A stretch of DNA of 64,000 nt. It comes from Chromatiaceae bacterium (GTDB lineage Bacteria > Pseudomonadota > Gammaproteobacteria > Chromatiales > Chromatiaceae). The notes beneath the pieces were generated by a model. It was given only the letters and a program-made list of their open reading frames with translations, was not told the origin of the DNA and did no database searches. The translations under genes and the position numbers were made by a program. Each line of letters begins with the position of its first letter. The stretch's first letter is position 1. The stretch is taken from positions 1,116,001 through 1,180,000 of the forward strand of contig JADKCI010000001.1 of the NCBI GenBank assembly GCA_016714645.1, written 5' to 3'. Positions 15,901-25,500 of the stretch are shown in pieces.

Positions 15901-16788
15901 TTAGGCGGCCAGGGCCACTTCCTGCACGGCGGTCTTACCGATGATGGATTCGTCTTCCTCGTCCAGGAGGCCGAAGTCCATCAGGAGGTCTTCCAGGGCA
16001 TCCATGGTGATGGGGGTGGGGATCACGAAGTTTTTGTTTTCGATGATCTTCAGGGCCAGGTCGCGGTACTCCTGGGCTTGCTTGGCCTTGGGGTCGTACT
16101 CGATGACCGTCATGCGGCGGATCTCGGCGCGCTGCACCACGTTGTCACGGGGCACGAAGTGGATCATCTGGGTGCCGAGCTGGCGGGCCAGTTCGATGAT
16201 CAGCTCGTCTTCCCGGGCCGTGTTACGGCTGTTACAGATGAGGCCCGCCAGACGAACACTCCCGGAGCTGGCATATTTCACGATGCCCTTGGAGATGTTA
16301 TTGGCCGCGTACATGGCCATCATTTCGCCCGAGCAGACGATGTAGATCTCCTGGGCCTTGTTCTCGCGGATGGGCATGGCGAAACCGCCACAGACGACAT
16401 CGCCCAGCACGTCATAGAAGACGAAGTCGAGATCTTCGTCGTAGGCACCTTCTTCCTCCAGGAAGTTGATGGCCGTGATGACACCGCGACCGGCGCAACC
16501 GACGCCGGGCTCGGGGCCGCCGGATTCCACACACTTGATATTGCCGTAACCCACCTTGAGCACGTCCTCCAGCTCCAGGTCCTCGACGGAGCCGGCATCG
16601 GCGGCCATCTGCATAATGGTATTCTGTGCCTTGGCGTGCAGGATCAGACGGGTGGAGTCGGCCTTGGGGTCGCAGCCGACGATCATGACCTTTTTACCGA
16701 GTTCGGCCAGACCCGCTACGAGGTTCTGGGTGGTCGTGGACTTACCGATGCCGCCTTTACCGTAGATGGCGCATTGACGTATTGCCAT
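15901..16788 (-). CDS. nifH: Nitrogenase iron protein (dinitrogenase reductase)
   Basis: 295 residues from the ATG at 16788, with GGAGATAT upstream. Features are the P-loop (IYGKGGIGKSTTT), switch regions, and the 4Fe-4S ligands in GVGCAGRGV (C98) and the LGDVVCGGFAMP block. R101 in CAGRGVITAI is the residue that DraT ADP-ribosylates in photosynthetic bacteria. It hydrolyses ATP to transfer electrons to NifDK. The first gene of the minus-strand nif operon, it is transcribed from a sigma-54 promoter and is divergent from draT. Confidence 0.99.
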   Translation of the reverse strand: MAIRQCAIYGKGGIGKSTTTQNLVAGLAELGKKVMIVGCDPKADSTRLILHAKAQNTIMQMAADAGSVEDLELEDVLKVGYGNIKCVESGGPEPGVGCAGRGVITAINFLEEEGAYDEDLDFVFYDVLGDVVCGGFAMPIRENKAQEIYIVCSGEMMAMYAANNISKGIVKYASSGSVRLAGLICNSRNTAREDELIIELARQLGTQMIHFVPRDNVVQRAEIRRMTVIEYDPKAKQAQEYRDLALKIIENKNFVIPTPITMDALEDLLMDFGLLDEEDESIIGKTAVQEVALAA

Positions 16789-16852
16789 GGGGATATCTCC
16801 TGTGGGGCCGCCGCGAGGGGGCGTGAATATGCGGTGCTTTCGATATCGTTTT

Positions 16853-16868
16853 TGCAATCCATGTGCCA
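16853..16868 (-). promoter_or_regulatory. Sigma-54 (-24/-12) promoter of nifH
   Basis: Read on the minus strand, TGGCACATGGATTGCA fits the consensus TGGCAC-N5-TTGCA with correct GG/GC spacing. It ends 64 bp upstream of the nifH ATG. Expression should need RpoN and NifA. I found no perfect TGT-N10-ACA NifA site in the roughly 100 bp behind it. Confidence 0.85.
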
Positions 16869-16966
16869 ATGCTGCTAATGCGAACATCATGCTGATTTTG
16901 AATGATTTTAGATCTCGGGCCCTGGTTCCCGGCTTGGTGGTATCTCCAACAAAGTTACCCCTGGCC

Positions 16967-17824
16967 ATGGATAACAAGCGACAAAGCGAACAAGCCGCGG
17001 GGGTGCCCGAGGCCGGGCTCCCCGCCAGCGCGCGGCTCGCGATCAACCACTGCAATCTCCCGGCGGCGATCCTGGGTGGCCTGACCTTCCAACGGTACCC
17101 CGTCCCGCTGGAGCTGGATGGCATCCGGGCCTTTCACGTGGCCCTGTTCAGGACCCTGGCGCCGCTCGATCAACATCCGGCGCGGGCCCAGGCCTTCCGC
17201 GACTACATGAGCGCCCATTTCCTCCTTGATCACCTGGATGAGGCGGGGTTAGTGCCGGGGCGGGCCAGAAAGAAGCGGGCGAACGCCAACTATCTGCGGC
17301 TGGCGCGCGGCTGGTCCTTCGATTCGAACGGGCGGGAGGGGGCGGTTCTCAAGCGCTGGGTGGAGAGTCGCTTTGGCCTGCTGGCGCGCCACCACGCCGG
17401 CCCCCTCCAGGGTCGCGGTAGCGATGCCTATCGCCTCTATCTCGCCGAAAGTACCCGGGGCCTCTACGCCACCAATGCCCTGGAGGCCCAACTCGACCTC
17501 CTCTACACCTATTGTCAGTACGAGTTGCGCCTCGCCTATGCCCAGGAGAGGCACCTGACCCTTTACCGCGGCATCAACCGCATCGACGAGCACGAGATCC
17601 TGGCAACCCTGGGCGGTGGCCGCTACCGGGTCCTCTTCAATAATCTCAATAGCTTTACCAGCAACCGCGAGCGTGCCGATGAGTTCGGCGACTACATCCT
17701 GCGGGTCGAGGTCCCCTTGCCGAAGATCTTCCTCTTTAATCAATTGTTGCCAGGCATGCTCAAGGGCGAGGACGAATACCTGGTGATCGGGGGCCTTTAT
17801 GAGGTCGCAATCAGCCCAATCTAA
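16967..17824 (+). CDS. draT: NAD+-dinitrogenase-reductase ADP-ribosyltransferase (DraT)
   Basis: 285 residues from the ATG at 16967. The N-terminus SARLAINHCNLPAAILGGLT plus FQRYPVPLELDGI is the DraT signature. Later blocks include YELRLAYAQERHLTLYRGIN, then NNLNSFTSNRERADEFGDYI, giving the R-S-E features of ADP-ribosyltransferases. DraT modifies the conserved NifH arginine and switches nitrogenase off in response to ammonium or darkness. It is divergent from nifH across 178 bp. The partner hydrolase gene draG, often next to draT, is not in this window. Confidence 0.93.
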   Translation: MDNKRQSEQAAGVPEAGLPASARLAINHCNLPAAILGGLTFQRYPVPLELDGIRAFHVALFRTLAPLDQHPARAQAFRDYMSAHFLLDHLDEAGLVPGRARKKRANANYLRLARGWSFDSNGREGAVLKRWVESRFGLLARHHAGPLQGRGSDAYRLYLAESTRGLYATNALEAQLDLLYTYCQYELRLAYAQERHLTLYRGINRIDEHEILATLGGGRYRVLFNNLNSFTSNRERADEFGDYILRVEVPLPKIFLFNQLLPGMLKGEDEYLVIGGLYEVAISPI

Positions 17825-17853
17825 TGCCCCTATGACTTGTCGAGGACCGATCC

Positions 17854-18819
17854 ATGTTGATAAAACCGCCATACCCCATTCCGCCCTCCGAGATCACCCC
17901 CAAGGAGCACTGGCTGCGGCGTCGGGAACTGATGGCCGGGGCCGCCGCGGGCCTGGGCCTCGCCGCTCTCGGTGGCCTGGGCGGGCTGCTGACGCCAGGT
18001 CAGGCCGCGGCGGAGGAGAAGATCCCGGGCCTGGTCCCCAGCCCCCTAAGCACGGACGAGACGCTCACCAGCCGCGAAGACGTGACTGGTTACAACAACT
18101 TCTATGAACTGGGCACGGATAAGGGTGACCCGGCCCGCTATGCCGGCCTGCTCCAGACCCGGCCCTGGACGGTGCGGGTGGATGGGGCCTGCGCTGCGCC
18201 CGGGGAGATCGGGATCGAGGATATCCTGACGGGCTTCCCCCAGGAGGAGCGCATCTATCGCCTGCGATGCGTGGAGGCCTGGGCCATGGTGATTCCCTGG
18301 GTGGGCTTCCCCCTCGGGGACCTGCTCAAGCGCTTCCAGCCGACCGCCCAAGCCAAGTTCGTCGCCTTCGAGACCCTAGAGGACCCCAAGCAACTGCCGG
18401 GGCAGAAGCGCGCGGTGCTCGAATGGCCCTATCGGGAGGGCCTGCGCATGGACGAGTCCATGCACCCCCTGACCATCCTGGCCACGGGCCTCTATGGAGA
18501 GGTCCTGCCGGGTCAGAACGGGGCGCCCCTGCGCCTGATCGTTCCCTGGAAGTACGGCTTCAAGAGCATCAAGTCCATCGTACGCATCAGTTTTGTCGAG
18601 TCCCAGCCACTGGCCACCTGGAATCAGATGCAGCCGGAGGAGTACGGCTTTTATTCCAACGTAAACCCGGCGGTGGACCACCCGCGCTGGAGCCAGAAGA
18701 GCCACCGGATCATCGGCGCCGGGCTCTTTGCTCCCAAGCAGAAGACCTTGCCCTTCAATGGCTATGCCGATCAGGTGGCCAGCTTGTATGAGGGCATGGA
18801 TCTGAAGCGCTTTTTCTGA
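17854..18819 (+). CDS. msrP: MsrP, periplasmic molybdopterin methionine-sulfoxide reductase subunit
   Basis: 321 residues. The N-terminus has a twin-arginine signal (WLRRRELMAGAAAGLGLAAL). The sulfite-oxidase-type fold shows the Mo-ligand Cys in YRLRCVEAWAMVIPW, and LRLIVPWKYGFKSIKSIVRI is a typical YedY block. MsrP repairs methionine sulfoxide in periplasmic proteins using electrons from the quinone pool delivered by MsrQ, encoded next. Start and length (about 320) agree with the family. Confidence 0.95.
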   Translation: MLIKPPYPIPPSEITPKEHWLRRRELMAGAAAGLGLAALGGLGGLLTPGQAAAEEKIPGLVPSPLSTDETLTSREDVTGYNNFYELGTDKGDPARYAGLLQTRPWTVRVDGACAAPGEIGIEDILTGFPQEERIYRLRCVEAWAMVIPWVGFPLGDLLKRFQPTAQAKFVAFETLEDPKQLPGQKRAVLEWPYREGLRMDESMHPLTILATGLYGEVLPGQNGAPLRLIVPWKYGFKSIKSIVRISFVESQPLATWNQMQPEEYGFYSNVNPAVDHPRWSQKSHRIIGAGLFAPKQKTLPFNGYADQVASLYEGMDLKRFF

Positions 18820-18823
18820 CGCT

Positions 18824-19471
18824 ATGTCCGTCCCCAGGCCCAGCCCCCAGTCGCCCGTCAATCCTAGCCTCCGGCCGGATATCGCCGTCCGTTTTGGCAA
18901 GCCCCTCGTCTTTCTGCTCTGTCTGACGCCCTTTGGTCTGCTGGTCTGGCGTGCCCTGAGCGACGGACTGGGCGCCAATCCGGTGGAGGCGGTCGTCCAT
19001 TTCACCGGGAGTTGGGCCCTGCGGCTCCTGCTGGTCACCCTGGCGGTCACGCCCCTGCGGCGCCTCAGCGGTCAGCCCTGGCTGATCCGCTTTCGGCGGA
19101 TGCTCGGTCTCTTCGCCTTCTTCTATGCCGTGCTCCATTTCGCGGCTTATCTGGTCCTGGATCGCGCCCTGGTCTGGGAGGACATCACCACCGACCTGAC
19201 CAAGCGGCCCTATATCCTGGTGGGCTTCACCGCCCTGCTGCTGCTGGTCCCCCTGGCCGTCACCTCAACCCGGGGCTGGATCAAGCGCCTCGGCCGCCAC
19301 TGGGTGACCCTGCATCGCACCGTCTATGTCATCGCCATCCTGGCCGTGCTGCATTTCCTCTGGCTGGTGAAGGCCGATACCCTGGAACCCTTGATCGATG
19401 CCGCGGTACTGGCGGTCCTGCTCGCCTTCCGGGTGCCCTGGGGGCGAATGGTCGGGCGCCGGGGTCCCTAG
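18824..19471 (+). CDS. msrQ: MsrQ, heme-binding membrane subunit of the MsrPQ system
   Basis: 215 residues, about six membrane segments (FLLCLTPFGLLVWRAL near 30, then LRLLLVTLAVTPLRRL, FAFFYAVLHFAAYLVL, YILVGFTALLLLVPLAVTS). Conserved His in AVLHFAAY, TLHRTVYV and AVLHFLWLV are the probable heme b ligands of the ferric-reductase-like fold. It starts 4 bp after msrP and supplies it with electrons. Confidence 0.93.
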   Translation: MSVPRPSPQSPVNPSLRPDIAVRFGKPLVFLLCLTPFGLLVWRALSDGLGANPVEAVVHFTGSWALRLLLVTLAVTPLRRLSGQPWLIRFRRMLGLFAFFYAVLHFAAYLVLDRALVWEDITTDLTKRPYILVGFTALLLLVPLAVTSTRGWIKRLGRHWVTLHRTVYVIAILAVLHFLWLVKADTLEPLIDAAVLAVLLAFRVPWGRMVGRRGP

Positions 19472-19537
19472 GTACGGCAACAAGGCCCGGGGTGGGCTAT
19501 ATTGCGAAGCTGATCGTGAACCGCCAAAGGCATAAGG

Positions 19538-20974
19538 ATGGAAAAAGTGGATCGAGACATTGAGCGTCAATGGGCCAGCTTCGATGGCCGGCTGCTGATG
19601 CTGGGCTTTGGCAGCATCGGGCGCGGCCTGCTGCCCTTGCTGCTGCGCCATATCGCGATCGCCCCGGAACGGATCGCCATCATGAGCCCGGAAAGCGCGT
19701 GGGGGGCCATGGCCGCCGCTCAGGGCGTGGCTTATGAAGTGGATGCCCTGACGCCCGACAACTACCGGCAACTGCTCGCGGCGCGGCTCGGGCCGGGCGA
19801 CTTCCTGCTGAACCTGTCGGTCGATGTAAGCAGTCGGGACCTGATCGCCTGGTGCCAGGAAGCAGGGGTGCTTTACCTGGATGCCTGCGTCGGTCCCTGG
19901 GCCGGGGGACACTTCGATGCCTCGGTCACCCCCGCCCGGCGCTCCAACTATGCCCTGCGGGCGGCAGCCCTGGGCCTGCGCGACGCGGCTAATGCCGGTC
20001 CCACCGCGATTTTGTCCCATGGCGTGAACCCGGGCCTGGTGTCGCATTTCGTCAAACAGGCCCTGCTCAATCTGGCCGCCGATCTCCTCCCCGGCAGCGC
20101 GGAACCCCGCGAGCGGCAGGACTGGGCCGACTGCGCCCGGCGCCTGGGCGTCCGGGCGATCCATATCGCCGAGCGGGACACCCAGACCTCACTGGCCCCC
20201 AAACAGCCCGGCGAGTTCGTCAATACCTGGTCGATCGAGGGTTTCGCTGGCGAGGCCTGCCAGCCCGCCGAACTGGGCTGGGGCAGTCATGAGCGCTACT
20301 GGCCGGCGAGCGGGCGGGGTCATGATTTTGGCAGCCGGGCCGCCATCTGGTTGGAGCGCCCGGGCGCCAGTACCCGGGTGCGGAGTTGGACACCCCTGGC
20401 GGGTCCTTATCACGGCTTCCTGATTACCCACGAGGAATCCCTGTCGATCGCCGAGTACCTGACGCTGCGAGCGGGTGACGAACTGCTTTATCGTCCGACC
20501 GTGCACTATGCCTATTACCCCTGCGACGACGCCGTGCTGTCGCTGCACGAGTTGGCCGGCGGGAACTGGTGTCTCCAGCCGCGACAACGCCTGCTGACCG
20601 CGGACGACATCCACTCCGGCATGGACGAACTCGGTGTGCTCTTGCTGGGCCATGCCCGCCAGGCTTACTGGTACGGCTCCCGCCTTACCATTGACGAGGC
20701 CCGCGCCCTCTGTCCCCATAATACGGCCACGACCCTCCAGACCGCGGCGGGCGTTCTGGGCGGCCTGGCTTGGGCCATGAATCACCCGGACGCCGGCATC
20801 CTGGAACCCGACGAAATGGACTACCGCGAGGTCATGGCGGTCGCCTTGCCCTATCTCGGTGACATGGTCGGCGTCTACAGCGACTGGACCCCACTCCTGG
20901 ATCGCAACAGCCTGTTCGCGGAAGACGTGGCGGCGGACGACCCCTGGCAGTTCAAGAACGTCCTGGTGGACTGA
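19538..20974 (+). CDS. hss: Homospermidine synthase
   Basis: 478 residues. The N-terminal NAD-binding Rossmann segment is LLMLGFGSIGRGLLPLLLR, and the family blocks ILSHGVNPGLVSHFVKQALL, HYAYYPCDDAVLSLHEL and NTATTLQTAAGVLGGLAWA follow. The enzyme makes homospermidine from putrescine (or putrescine plus spermidine) with NAD+ as a prosthetic group. A polyamine ABC importer lies about 39 kb downstream in the same window. It stands alone between msrQ and the divergent efflux genes. Confidence 0.93.
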   Translation: MEKVDRDIERQWASFDGRLLMLGFGSIGRGLLPLLLRHIAIAPERIAIMSPESAWGAMAAAQGVAYEVDALTPDNYRQLLAARLGPGDFLLNLSVDVSSRDLIAWCQEAGVLYLDACVGPWAGGHFDASVTPARRSNYALRAAALGLRDAANAGPTAILSHGVNPGLVSHFVKQALLNLAADLLPGSAEPRERQDWADCARRLGVRAIHIAERDTQTSLAPKQPGEFVNTWSIEGFAGEACQPAELGWGSHERYWPASGRGHDFGSRAAIWLERPGASTRVRSWTPLAGPYHGFLITHEESLSIAEYLTLRAGDELLYRPTVHYAYYPCDDAVLSLHELAGGNWCLQPRQRLLTADDIHSGMDELGVLLLGHARQAYWYGSRLTIDEARALCPHNTATTLQTAAGVLGGLAWAMNHPDAGILEPDEMDYREVMAVALPYLGDMVGVYSDWTPLLDRNSLFAEDVAADDPWQFKNVLVD

Positions 20975-21027
20975 ATCAGCGCGAAGGCCGGGGCGGCCGC
21001 CGGCTTGGTGCCGCCCGCGGGCGCGCC

Positions 21028-22287
21028 TCAGGGCTGTTGGTCCCCGGGGCCAAAATCCCACAAGCGATGCGCGTCAAGCCGTAGGCGATAGCCCGACTCC
21101 AGGGCCTCGAGTTGGCTGACGCGGGCCGTGAGCTGGGCCTCGTTAGCGGTGCGGCGGGCCGCGAGGAGATCAATCATGCTGCCCTCGCCGAGTTGATAGG
21201 CGCGGGCGGTCATGTCCGCCGCGTGGACGAGGCGGGTGGCGGCCTGGCTGGCGGACTGCCAGGAAATGCGCGCGGCCCGGGCCGTCTGATAAAGACTGGC
21301 GGCCTCGGCGGTCACCTTTTGCAGGGCCGCCGCCTCGCGTTGGTTGGCGGCCTCCGCCTCCGCCAGGGCGGCATCGGCCTTGGCGCGGCGAGCGCCACCG
21401 GGCAGGTTGACAATGACATAGGCCCCGATGATGTTTTCCTCGCCATCGCGCTCGCTGGCCAGGTGCAGGCCGAAGGTCGGGTCGGGCAGGCGGTCACTGT
21501 CGGCGCGTTTGACCCCGACCCGCGACTGGCGGACATCACCCTGGGCCAGGCCGAGTTCGTGGTTGTGCTGGATGATGGCGGTGATCCATTCCTCCGCGTC
21601 GCCATTCAGGGCCGGCGGCTCAACAATCCGCTTTTGCGCCTCCAGAGGCAGGTCCGGATAGCGGCGGCGCAAGTCCTCCGCGGCGGTATCCCGGCGTCCC
21701 CGCGCCTGGGCCAACTGGGCCTCGGCCTGGGCGAGGGCGGCCTCGCCCTGAACAGTCTCGAGGCGAGCGGCATCCCCCAGCTCCTGACGGCGCGCTACGG
21801 CCTTGGCCTGCTTCCTCAGCAGGGCGACCTCCGTTTCCCATTGGGCGACGGCGGCGCCCTCCTTCAGCCAGCTAAACCAGCCTTTCAGCAGGTTGCGTGC
21901 CGCCTCATGCTCGGCATCCTCCAGCCGCTTTTCGGCTTGATGGACGCCAAGGCTGCCGAGCTCGCTATCGAGGGCGGCCTTGCCTGGCAGCCGCACCTGG
22001 CGTTGCAGATCGCCATTCCATTCCTGAAAGCGATCATCGGGACCGCTGGTGGGGTTGACACGGCGCTGCTGGCCCCCGAGGAGCAGGGTCCACTCGTAGT
22101 CGCCCGCTTCCAGCCGTGAACGGTTGGCCTGCTCGACGGGGATCTGGCTGTCCACCGCCCGCACCCCGGGGTTGGTGCGCAGGATCTGGGCCACGATCCC
22201 GGGGGGTGGCAGATTGGGGGTCGGCTCCGCGGCCAGGGCCTCCAGGCTCAGGGTGGCGCACAGGAGGGCAAGGGGCAGTCTCTTCAT
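21028..22287 (-). CDS. TolC/CzcC-type outer membrane efflux protein
   Basis: 419 residues with a signal peptide (LPLALLCATLSLEALAAE). The rest is Ala/Gln/Arg-rich helical hairpins in two repeats (EAALAQAEAQLAQARGRRDT; ADAALAEAEAANQREAAAL), the outer membrane factor pattern. It is the last gene of the minus-strand operon MFP-RND-DUF3240-OMF and overlaps the DUF3240 gene by 4 bp. It would form the outer exit channel of the pump. Confidence 0.88.
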   Translation of the reverse strand: MKRLPLALLCATLSLEALAAEPTPNLPPPGIVAQILRTNPGVRAVDSQIPVEQANRSRLEAGDYEWTLLLGGQQRRVNPTSGPDDRFQEWNGDLQRQVRLPGKAALDSELGSLGVHQAEKRLEDAEHEAARNLLKGWFSWLKEGAAVAQWETEVALLRKQAKAVARRQELGDAARLETVQGEAALAQAEAQLAQARGRRDTAAEDLRRRYPDLPLEAQKRIVEPPALNGDAEEWITAIIQHNHELGLAQGDVRQSRVGVKRADSDRLPDPTFGLHLASERDGEENIIGAYVIVNLPGGARRAKADAALAEAEAANQREAAALQKVTAEAASLYQTARAARISWQSASQAATRLVHAADMTARAYQLGEGSMIDLLAARRTANEAQLTARVSQLEALESGYRLRLDAHRLWDFGPGDQQP

Positions 22288-22592
22288 AGCCGTCCCTGCT
22301 CCAGCACGGGCACCAGCCAGTAAAAGACGTTGGCGCGGGGCAGTTCAGCCTTGATAAGCCGCAGCAGCTCCCGCAGGGCCTCGTCGCCCCCCACCATGCG
22401 CATGATGACCCGCGCCGAGTGGCCGGCGACCAGTTCCGCGGGCTCCACCAGGGTGGCGGCGGAACCGTGGCCCTCGGCATGGCTGGAGGTAAAGCCACGC
22501 ACCAGGTCAGGCCGGGAGAGCAGCAGGTCCTCGACGAGTTGAGCGACGTCCGTGGGCATGGCGAGGGAGAGCAAGACGTCAGGCATGGGCAT
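22284..22592 (-). CDS. DUF3240 family protein of heavy-metal efflux operons
   Basis: About 102 residues if the first Met of MPMPDVLL is used; the second Met (22586) is equally possible. The text LLSRPDLVRGFTSSHAEGHG, then VIMRMVGGDEALRELLRLIK and FYWLVPVLEQGRL is a small ferredoxin-like alpha/beta domain of DUF3240, typically encoded between an RND pump and its outer membrane factor. It overlaps both neighbours, so it is tightly coupled. A PII-like or metal-sensing role is conceivable but unproven. Confidence 0.8.
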   Translation of the reverse strand: MPMPDVLLSLAMPTDVAQLVEDLLLSRPDLVRGFTSSHAEGHGSAATLVEPAELVAGHSARVIMRMVGGDEALRELLRLIKAELPRANVFYWLVPVLEQGRL

Positions 22593-25500
22593 TCTCGGCG
22601 AAGGCGACGTTGGGTTTGACCCCAAAGCGGCGGAACAGGATGGGCAGCAGGACCAGGGTCAGGGCGGTCGAGGAGACCAGGCCGCCGATGACGACGATGG
22701 CGAGGGGGCGCTGGACCTCCGAGCCCGGTCCGGTGGCGAAGAGCATGGGGACCAGGCCGAAGGCGGCGATGCTGGCGGTCATCAGCACCGGTCGCAGGCG
22801 GCGGCGGGCGCCCTCGACGACCACCTCGGCCACCGGCAGGCCCCGGGCAAGCAATTGATTGAAGTAGGTGACCATGACCACGCCGTTCAGCACGGCGATA
22901 CCCAGCAGGGCGATGAAGCCCACCGAGGCCGGCACCGACAGGTATTCCCCGGCGATGAAGAGGCCGAAGATGCCGCCGATCATGGCCAGGGGGATGTTGG
23001 ACAGGACCAGCAGGGCTTGGCGCACCGAGCGGAAGGTCGAAAAGAGGAGGAAGAAGATCAGGGCCAGGGCCACGGGCACGACGACCATCAGTCTGGCCGC
23101 CGCCCGCTGCTGGTTCTCGAACTGGCCACCCCAGGCCAGCCGGTAGCCTTCCGGCAGGGGAACGTCGCGGGCCACCGCCGCCTTGGCGTCCTCGACGAAA
23201 CCCACCAGATCGCGGTCGCGCACGTTCGACTGCACCACGACGTAGCGCTGGGCATTTTCCCGGTCCACTTTGACCGGGCCATCGATCCGGTCGATGCGCG
23301 CGACGCTGGTCAGGGGCACGCTGCCGCCATCGGGCAGGCTCAGGCGTAGCGCCTCGAAGTCGGCGGGCGTGGCGCGCAACTGTTCGGGCCCGCGCAGGAT
23401 CAGGGGGATGCGTCGCCCCTGTTCGATGACAGTGCCGACGTCGCGTCCCTCCAGCAGGGCCTTGAGGTCGTTCTGAATAGCGTCCACGTTGAGCCCGAAT
23501 CGCCCGGCCGCCAGCCGGTCGATCTCGATCTTCATGTATTGGACGCCATTGTTCTGCAGGGTGAAGGTATCCTCGGCGCCCGGTACCTGCTTGACCCGGG
23601 CCTCGACCTCGGCGGCCAGGCGGTTCAGGGTGTCCAGATCGGGGCCATAGATCTTGATCGCCAGGTCACCCCGCACGCCGGTCAACATCTCGGAGACGCG
23701 CATGTCGATGGGTTGGGTGAAGGAAAAGCCCACGCCGGGAAAATCGGCCATGACGGTGCGCAGTTGGTCGGCCAACCAGGCCGGGTCCGGGTTACGCCAG
23801 GTCTCGCGTGGCTGCAGCACCATAAAGGTGTCGGTCTGGTTCAGGCCCATGGGGTCCAGGCCCAGTTCGTCGGAACCCGCGCGGGCGACGATGGCCTTGA
23901 TCTCGGGTACCTGCGCCAGGATGGCCTGTTGCACCCGGGTGTCGATCACCAGGGTTTGGTCGAGACCGATGGAGGGCAGCTTTTCCAGTTGCATGATGAG
24001 ATCCCCCTCATCCATGGTCGGCATGAAGCTCTTGCCCAACAACATGAAGATGCCCCCGCCCGCCATCAGGGCGAGGAGGGCGATGGCGACAAAGACCCGG
24101 CCATGGGCAAGGGCGGTCGTCAGGACCTGATCGTAGAGCGCGGACAACTTGCGCACCAGCCAGGGCTCGTGATGCACCCCGCGCTGGATGAGATAGGAGG
24201 CCAGCACGGGCACCACGGTCAGGGACAGGACGAGGGAGGTGGCGAGGGCAAAGACGATGGTCAGTGCCACCGGTCCGAACATTTTGCCTTCCAGCCCCTG
24301 GAGCGTGAGCAGGGGCAGAAAGACCAGGATGATAATGATGATGCCGGAGGTGACTGGCGCGGCGACCTCGCGGGCGGCACGGAAAATCAGATGGAGGGTG
24401 GGCAGGTTGTCCGGTGCCTCCGCCAGTTCGCTCTCGATATTTTCGACCACCACCACCGCCGCGTCCACCAACATGCCAATGGCGATGGCCAGGCCGCCCA
24501 GGCTCATCAAATTAGCGGAGAGTCCGAAGATGCGCATGAGAATGAAGGTGGCCAGGGCCGAGAGGGGCAGCATGACGGCGACTACCAGGGCCGCGCGCAG
24601 GTTGCCAAGAAAGGCGAGCAAGAGCAGTACCACCAGCACGATGGCCTCTAGCAGGGCCTTGGACACGGTGCCAACGGCGCGATTGACCAGGTTGCCGCGA
24701 TCGTAAAAGGGCTCGATCGTGACGCCCTTGGGCAGGGTCGGCGTGATCTCGGCCAGCCGGGTCTTGACGCCCTCGACCACCGATCGTGCATTGGCGCCGC
24801 GCAGCCCCAGGACCAGGCCCTCGACGGCTTCCCCCTGGCCGTCCTTGGTGACGGCGCCATAACGGGTCAGGGACCCAAAGCGTACCTCGGCCACGTCGCC
24901 GACGCGCACCACCAGGCCGTCCCTGGCCTTCAAAACGATGGCTTTGACGTCGTCCATGGTGCGAATGGCGCCCTCGGCACGCACTAGCAGGGCCTCCTCG
25001 CCATCGGTCAGGCGGCCGGCGCCGTCGTTGCGGTTGTTGGCCTCCAGTACCTCCCGCAGATCCTGGAGGGCCAGGCCCCGGGCGACCAGAAGTTGCGGGT
25101 TGGGCACCACCTCGAAGGTACGCACCTCCCCGCCCAGGCTGTTGACATCGGCTACGCCCGGTATGGTGCGCAGTTGCGGGCGGATGACCCAGTCCAGAAG
25201 TGCGCGCTTCTCCGCGAGGGGCAGGTCGCCCTCGATGGTAAACATGAACATCTCGCCGAGGGGGGTCGTGATGGGGGCCATGCCGCCCGTGACTCCGGGT
25301 GGCAGGTTGCCCATGGCCGCGGCCAGACGTTCGCCGACTTGCTGGCGGGCCCAGTAGATGTCAGTGCCGTCCTCGAAATCGATGGTGATATCGGTCAGGG
25401 CGTACTTGGAGGTCGAACGGAGCAGGCGCTGATTCGGGATGCCGAGCATTTCCTGCTCGACGGGGACGGCCAGTCGGGTTTCGACCTCCTCCGGCGTCAT

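Noticed and set aside
14295..15944. 549-codon plus-strand frame over nifD
   Set aside because: Shadow of nifD: no start signal and His/Val/Gly-rich nonsense composition.
16869..16966. NifA upstream activator site for nifH
   Set aside because: I found no TGT-N10-ACA match, only partial ones, so none is listed.
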